From Alphaproteobacteria bacterium (GTDB taxonomy: Bacteria > Pseudomonadota > Alphaproteobacteria > Puniceispirillales > Puniceispirillaceae): a stretch of 8,510 nucleotides of DNA. Below are positions 5,795 to 8,510 of this stretch, piece after piece. A program made the position numbers and the translations under genes. The stretch lies in contig JAKMFG010000062.1 in NCBI GenBank assembly GCA_022425565.1, positions 1-8,510 on the forward strand. The letters run 5' to 3'. The notes below the pieces were generated by a model that saw only the letters and a list, made by a program, of their open reading frames with translations, did no database searches and had not been told where the DNA came from. The first letter of the stretch is position 1. Each line of letters opens with the position of its first letter.

Positions 5795-6736
5795 ATGCCG
5801 GTGATCATTCTCGACGGTGGACTGGGGCGGCAGCTTTCAGAGAACGGTGCGCCTTTCCGGCAGCCGGAATGGTCGGCGCTTGCGCTGATGGAAGCGCCTC
5901 ATACGGTTCGCGAGGTGCATGACCAGTTTATTGCTGCTGGCGCAGATATCATTACCACGAACACCTATGCGATCGTTCCCTTCCATATTGGCGAGGACCG
6001 GTATGAGGACCAGGGCGGTGCGTTGCTGGAACTTGCGGCCAAATTGGCCCGGGACGCCGCCGACTCGGTGCCTCGGGAAGTCCAGGTGGCGGCGAGTGTT
6101 CCACCGATGTTCGGAAGTTACCTTCCCGAACAGTTCGAAGTGCAGGGCGCACGCCGGATGATGCTTCAGTTCCGGCGCTACCTTGCGCCTGTGGCCGATA
6201 TCTTTATTGGCGAGACCCTCGGGTCCGTCGCCGAGGCGACCACCTATCTCGACGTCTTTGCCGACTGCGCCGCCGATCTCTGGCTGTCCGTCACCCTCGA
6301 GGATCGTGACCCGGTTGATGGCGCGCCGCGCCTGCGGTCCGGCGAGCCGCTGTCCGAATTGCTGCTGTCGATCGAGGGCATGCGGTTCGACGCCCTGCTT
6401 TTCAACTGCAGTCAGCCCGAAGTGATGAATGATGCGGTATGTATCTCCCGGGCCGAGCTTGAAGCCTTCACCGCCCAGCATGGCGCCGCGCGGCCGATGA
6501 TCGGTGCCTATGCGAATGCCTTTCCGCTGATAGACGAGGAATATGAGGCCTCGAATGCCAGCGTGCACCAGCTTCGCAAGGACATCACCCCCGAGGCCTA
6601 TTTGCGTTATGCCGAGAAATGGGTCGAGAGCGGTGCCGATATCATTGGCGGTTGTTGTGGTATCACGCCCATCCATATCGAGCTCCTTGCCAACAGCCTG
6701 AAAAAGGCACCGGTCACAATGCCGGATTACGCCTGA
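5795..6736 (+). CDS. Homocysteine S-methyltransferase family protein
   Basis: A 313-aa zinc-dependent methyltransferase of the Hcy-binding barrel family. It opens with IILDGGLGRQL (4-14) and carries AGADIITTNTYA (48-59), and SVPPMFGSYLPE (101-112). The three expected zinc cysteines are present: Cys205 in FNCSQPE and Cys287/Cys288 in IIGGCCGITP. Members move a methyl group from S-methylmethionine, betaine or related donors to homocysteine, forming methionine. The donor cannot be told from the sequence; stand-alone bacterial members often use S-methylmethionine. No cobalamin domain is present. The ATG at 5795 has AAAGGA very close upstream, while a GTG at 5801 is better spaced; the difference is two residues. 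It begins a run of four genes. Confidence 0.9.
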   Translation: MPVIILDGGLGRQLSENGAPFRQPEWSALALMEAPHTVREVHDQFIAAGADIITTNTYAIVPFHIGEDRYEDQGGALLELAAKLARDAADSVPREVQVAASVPPMFGSYLPEQFEVQGARRMMLQFRRYLAPVADIFIGETLGSVAEATTYLDVFADCAADLWLSVTLEDRDPVDGAPRLRSGEPLSELLLSIEGMRFDALLFNCSQPEVMNDAVCISRAELEAFTAQHGAARPMIGAYANAFPLIDEEYEASNASVHQLRKDITPEAYLRYAEKWVESGADIIGGCCGITPIHIELLANSLKKAPVTMPDYA

Positions 6737-6759
6737 CGGCCCCAGAGGCCCGCATTGCC

Positions 6760-7263
6760 ATGAGCGAACGTTTCCTGTGCCATCCGTCCGTCCGCCACGT
6801 TGTCTCCTGTCTGGAGGCGGCAGGCCATCCACATCCGGTTATCGCGCTTGACGATACCGCACGCAGCGCGCAGGAGGCAGCCGCTGCGCTCGGTGTGGAG
6901 ACGGGCGCGATCGTCAAGACGCTGGTGTTCACGGCCGGAGATCCCGAAACACCCGTCATTGCACTCGTTGCCGGTGACCGGCAGTGCGACGTGAAGGCGC
7001 TTGCCGCTTGTGTCGGCGGCACCGGCAAGTGCCAGCGGCCGGACGCCGACCGGGTCAAGGCGGCGACCGGATATGCCATCGGCGGTGTCTCGCCAATCGG
7101 GTTGCCGGCCGGATTGCCGGTTTTTATCGACGCCTCGCTATTCAGGTTCCCGGTGGTGTGGGCCGCTGCCGGCCACCCGCACTGCGTGTTTCAGGCTGCG
7201 CCGTCAGCTCTTGAGACCCTTACTTCCGCTGCCGTCACGGACGGCATCTCCATCACCGGCTGA
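6760..7263 (+). CDS. YbaK/ProX-type aminoacyl-tRNA deacylase
   Basis: A 167-aa single-domain protein. The conserved Lys53 lies in AIVKTLVF, and AGDRQCDVKAL (71-81) and GYAIGGVSPIG (104-114) are the family hallmarks, followed by FIDASL (122-127) and the AGHP loop (137-140). Stand-alone YbaK-like enzymes hydrolyse wrongly charged Cys- or Ala-tRNA(Pro) and related species in trans. The exact substrate is not evident. The N-terminal form (ERFLCHPSVRHVVSCLEAAG) matches a proteobacterial subgroup of YbaK-like proteins rather than E. coli YbaK. The ATG at 6760 is 23 bases after the methyltransferase stop with AGAGG upstream, consistent with co-transcription. A perfect 7-base stem (7230-7236 with 7240-7246) lies in its last codons, without a T tract. 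Confidence 0.88.
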   Translation: MSERFLCHPSVRHVVSCLEAAGHPHPVIALDDTARSAQEAAAALGVETGAIVKTLVFTAGDPETPVIALVAGDRQCDVKALAACVGGTGKCQRPDADRVKAATGYAIGGVSPIGLPAGLPVFIDASLFRFPVVWAAAGHPHCVFQAAPSALETLTSAAVTDGISITG

Positions 7264-7312
7264 TCCCGCTTGAATGCATCCCGTCAGCGCCTATCTCTGG
7301 AGGGCGACGGCA

Positions 7313-7363
7313 ATGGGGGTTGGCGGAAACCGGTCTGGACGCGGACCGAACAGGCGAGGGTGA
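7313..7363 (+). CDS. Possible 16-codon upstream ORF (leader peptide) before the rhodanese gene
   Basis: GGAGGG lies eight bases before ATG 7313, which opens a 16-residue basic peptide MGVGGNRSGRGPNRRG ending at TGA 7361-7363, just two bases before the rhodanese ATG. The Shine-Dalgarno of the rhodanese gene (GAGGG, 7356-7360) lies within its last codons, so translation of the leader could open or block that site. There is no recognisable peptide family, and chance occurrence in a 102-base GC-rich gap is quite possible. Confidence 0.25.
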   Translation: MGVGGNRSGRGPNRRG

Positions 7364-7365
7364 AA

Positions 7366-7740
7366 ATGACACACGCAACAGATTACCTCGAAGCGGCGAA
7401 CGCGGTTGTCCCGCGGATCACGCCGGAACAGGGCATTGAAATTCACAAGGCCGGGGGCGCTGTGTTCGTCGATGTGCGCGACAGCGGTGACATCGCCAAG
7501 ACCGGCACCATTGCCGGTGCGCTGCGCATCCCCCGTGGCTTCATCGAATTTGCCGCGGATGACGCGCATCCCCTTCACAACGCGGCGATGGACAAGGACA
7601 AGGACGTCGTCCTGGTATGCGCTGCTGGTGGTATGGCCGCGCTGACCGGCAAGACGCTGAACGAGATGGGGTATGGCAAGGTTCACAATGTTGGCGGCAT
7701 CGGTGACTGGATCAACGCTGGCGGAGAGACCGAATCATGA
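7366..7740 (+). CDS. Single-domain rhodanese-like sulfurtransferase
   Basis: A 124-aa single rhodanese domain. It shows ITPEQGIEIHKAGGAVFVDVRD (strand plus the DVRD signature, 36-39), GTIAGALRIPRG (47-58; the usual 'GHIpGA..ip.g' with Thr for His), and VVLVCAAGGMAAL. In the last, Cys85 is positioned as the persulfide-forming residue, with a six-residue active loop. The end has NVGGIGDWINAGGE, as in most single-domain members. Its sulfur donor and acceptor are unknown. There is no signal peptide, so it is cytoplasmic. The ATG at 7366 has GAGGG five bases upstream. Its stop overlaps the start of the TPR gene as ATGA (7737-7740), so the two are likely made together. Confidence 0.9.
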   Translation: MTHATDYLEAANAVVPRITPEQGIEIHKAGGAVFVDVRDSGDIAKTGTIAGALRIPRGFIEFAADDAHPLHNAAMDKDKDVVLVCAAGGMAALTGKTLNEMGYGKVHNVGGIGDWINAGGETES

Positions 7741-8282
7741 GCAACCATCTGAAGACCAGAGCTCAGGCTGCCGACAGCCGCGCACCTCTTGTTCTTGTCC
7801 TGGGTCTTGCCGCAGTGATCGCCCTTGGAATCGCGATGCTTCCCTTTGCCGTAAAGGCAGCCGGAAGCGATTCCGGCAGTTCTGGCAGCTCTGGCGGTTC
7901 CGGATACACGGTGGCCGTCGCATCCAAGGAGATGCGCAAGGCGACGGTGATGATCAAGAAAGAGGATTATACCGGCGCATTGACCTTTCTTGAGGCCGAG
8001 ATTGCGAAAAACCCGGACAATGCCGATGCGTGGAACCTGACGGGTTATGCGTCGCGCAAGATGGGTGACTATGCCGCCTCCGAGGTGGCTTATGACAAGG
8101 CCCTTGCCATCGACCCCAAGCATAAGGGCGCGCTTGAATATAAGGGCGAGCTGTATCTGACGCTTGGCAATCTAGAAGGTGCCGAAGACATGTTCGCCCG
8201 GCTCACCAAGGTCTGTTTCCTCAGCTGCAAGGAAAAGAAACAGCTTGCGGCCGCGATCAGGACCTACAAGAAGGCAAATTAA
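7737..8282 (+). CDS. Membrane-anchored TPR protein with C-terminal Cys-x3-Cys
   Basis: A 181-aa protein. A short basic/polar N-terminus is followed by one hydrophobic segment (17-39, ending LPFAVKAAG) that could be an anchor or a signal peptide with cleavage near the AxA. A Ser/Gly linker (44-56) precedes a helical region: a TPR-like pair at about 64-96, a canonical TPR at 97-130 (ADAWNLTGYASRKMGDYAAS, then EVAYDKALAIDP), and a third at about 131-160. The end has KVCFLSCKEKKQL with Cys160 and Cys164, which I recall as a recurring motif in alphaproteobacterial TPR proteins of this size. If the domain is periplasmic, as its topology suggests, a disulfide is plausible. The role would be as a scaffold; partners are unknown. 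It overlaps the rhodanese gene by ATGA and ends just before a terminator. Confidence 0.88.
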   Translation: MSNHLKTRAQAADSRAPLVLVLGLAAVIALGIAMLPFAVKAAGSDSGSSGSSGGSGYTVAVASKEMRKATVMIKKEDYTGALTFLEAEIAKNPDNADAWNLTGYASRKMGDYAASEVAYDKALAIDPKHKGALEYKGELYLTLGNLEGAEDMFARLTKVCFLSCKEKKQLAAAIRTYKKAN

Positions 8283-8323
8283 CGCCTGACAAAATCTGGA
8301 TGAAAATAAGTGACATGAAAAAA

Positions 8324-8346
8324 GGGAGGCCGCAGGGCCTCCCTTT
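8324..8346. terminator. Intrinsic terminator, usable in both directions
   Basis: GGGAGGCC (8324-8331), loop GCAG and GGCCTCCC (8336-8343) form a perfect 8-base stem. On the plus strand it is followed by TTT-CC-GTTTG, ending the methyltransferase-to-TPR unit 41 bases after the TPR stop. On the minus strand the six As at 8318-8323 become a run of six Ts directly after the stem, which makes it the stronger terminator in that direction, for the small ORF at 8382-8456. Confidence 0.85.
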
Positions 8347-8368
8347 CCGTTTGTTGGATATGACAAGT

Positions 8369-8396
8369 GCCGCTTGCGGCGTCAGGCGTTCCTGAC
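8369..8396 (-). other. Two adjacent compact hairpins at and after the stop of the 24-codon ORF
   Basis: Read on the minus strand, GTCAGG-AACG-CCTGAC (8396-8381) is a perfect 6-base stem with a 4-base loop that includes the last codons and TGA of the small ORF. Directly next to it, GCCG-CAAG-CGGC (8380-8369) forms a second stem. With the terminator they give three stem-loops in about 75 bases, a structured 3' end. Confidence 0.5.
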
Positions 8397-8456
8397 GAGG
8401 CTGCTCTTCAGTCCGCCCGTCGCTTTTGCACCCTCAAAACCAATCATACTAGACAT
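8382..8456 (-). CDS. 24-aa small ORF with exceptionally strong ribosome binding site
   Basis: On the minus strand an ATG at 8456 opens 24 codons (starting MSSMIGFEGAKATGG and ending LKSSLVRNA) to a TGA at 8384-8382. GGAGG is seven bases before the ATG and sits inside a 13-base match to the complement of the conserved 16S 3' end. The peptide is small, net positive, Gly/Ser/Ala-rich, with no Cys, no membrane span and no obvious signal. I recognise no family. A terminator with six Ts lies about 38 bases after the stop, so the gene has its own unit; the promoter is at or beyond the window edge. It could be a small protein, a leader peptide or the translated part of a dual-function RNA. The ribosome binding site is the main argument for translation. 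Confidence 0.55.
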   Translation of the reverse strand: MSSMIGFEGAKATGGLKSSLVRNA

Positions 8457-8458
8457 CA

Positions 8459-8471
8459 GATCACCTCCTTT
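8459..8471 (-). promoter_or_regulatory. Extended Shine-Dalgarno, near-complete anti-SD complement
   Basis: The minus strand reads AAAGGAGGTGATC at 8471-8459, then TG and the ATG. The plus strand here reads GATCACCTCCTTT, the conserved end of bacterial 16S rRNA. No other gene in the window has more than about 6-7 matching bases. The bases beyond the match differ from rRNA, so it is a binding site and not an rRNA fragment. Confidence 0.8.
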
Positions 8472-8510
8472 GCGTTGTTGAAAACAATGTACAGACGATA
8501 GGGATATGAC

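Noticed and set aside
5837..6832. Minus-strand open frame of 331 codons opposite the homocysteine methyltransferase
   Set aside because: It is antisense to a well-supported enzyme and extends into the YbaK-like gene; it looks like a shadow frame.
7230..7246. Terminator at the end of the YbaK-like gene
   Set aside because: The 7-base stem TGCCGTC/GACGGCA lies within codons and has no T run after it, and the downstream genes appear to be in the same unit.
2963..7740. A single sulfur-metabolism island made of tusA, homocysteine methyltransferase and rhodanese
   Set aside because: The genes lie in separate transcription units with unrelated genes between them and no shared control is visible; the co-location is probably loose.
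8459..8471. Fragment of a 16S rRNA gene 3' end on the plus strand
   Set aside because: Only about 13 bases match and flanking bases differ from rRNA. The position seven bases (from GGAGG) before an ATG on the minus strand explains it as a Shine-Dalgarno.

Overview
The window looks like chromosomal core or near-core sequence from a GC-rich alphaproteobacterium. The evidence is the high GC, the codon style, and the N-termini and motif variants of the PlsC-like and DjlA-like proteins. A marine SAR116- or Rhodospirillales-like host is possible, but this is inference. Genes are packed tightly, with 1-4 base overlaps and reciprocal stop/start signals. I see no transposase, integrase, CRISPR array, tRNA or rRNA.

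Layout. Positions 1-176 (+) are the C-terminal tail of an unrecognised protein with a short Gly-Asn repeat. Positions 202-2866 (-) are a two-gene unit: a DjlA-like membrane-anchored J-protein followed after one base by a Uup-type ABC-F ATPase. Divergent from it, 2963-3202 (+) encodes a TusA-family sulfur carrier. Its stop codon shares a CTAG palindrome with the stop of a convergent unknown 114-aa gene (3199-3543, -). Positions 3622-5216 (+) form a four-gene unit: PlsC-like acyltransferase, DUF2237 protein, an unknown 67-aa protein and an unknown 74-aa single-span membrane protein. A TfoX N-terminal-domain protein (5238-5573, -) converges on this unit. Positions 5795-8282 (+) hold a homocysteine S-methyltransferase family enzyme, a YbaK/ProX-type deacylase, a single-domain rhodanese and a membrane-anchored TPR protein. 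The last two overlap by ATGA. A strong hairpin at 8324-8346 ends this unit and can act on both strands.

The right edge carries the most interesting signal. On the minus strand at 8382-8456 there is a 24-codon ORF, too short for normal gene calling. Its Shine-Dalgarno is complementary to the conserved 3' end of 16S rRNA over about 13 bases. The ORF is followed by two compact hairpins and then the shared terminator, which has six Ts in its direction. This looks like a short, heavily translated mRNA or a dual-function small RNA.

Functional themes are limited. TusA, rhodanese and the homocysteine methyltransferase all handle sulfur or methyl groups. The J-protein and Uup belong to folding and ribosome maintenance. 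PlsC makes phosphatidic acid. No single pathway joins the whole window. The unexplained pieces are the two small proteins behind DUF2237, the 114-aa protein, the Cys-x3-Cys tail of the TPR protein and the 24-aa ORF.
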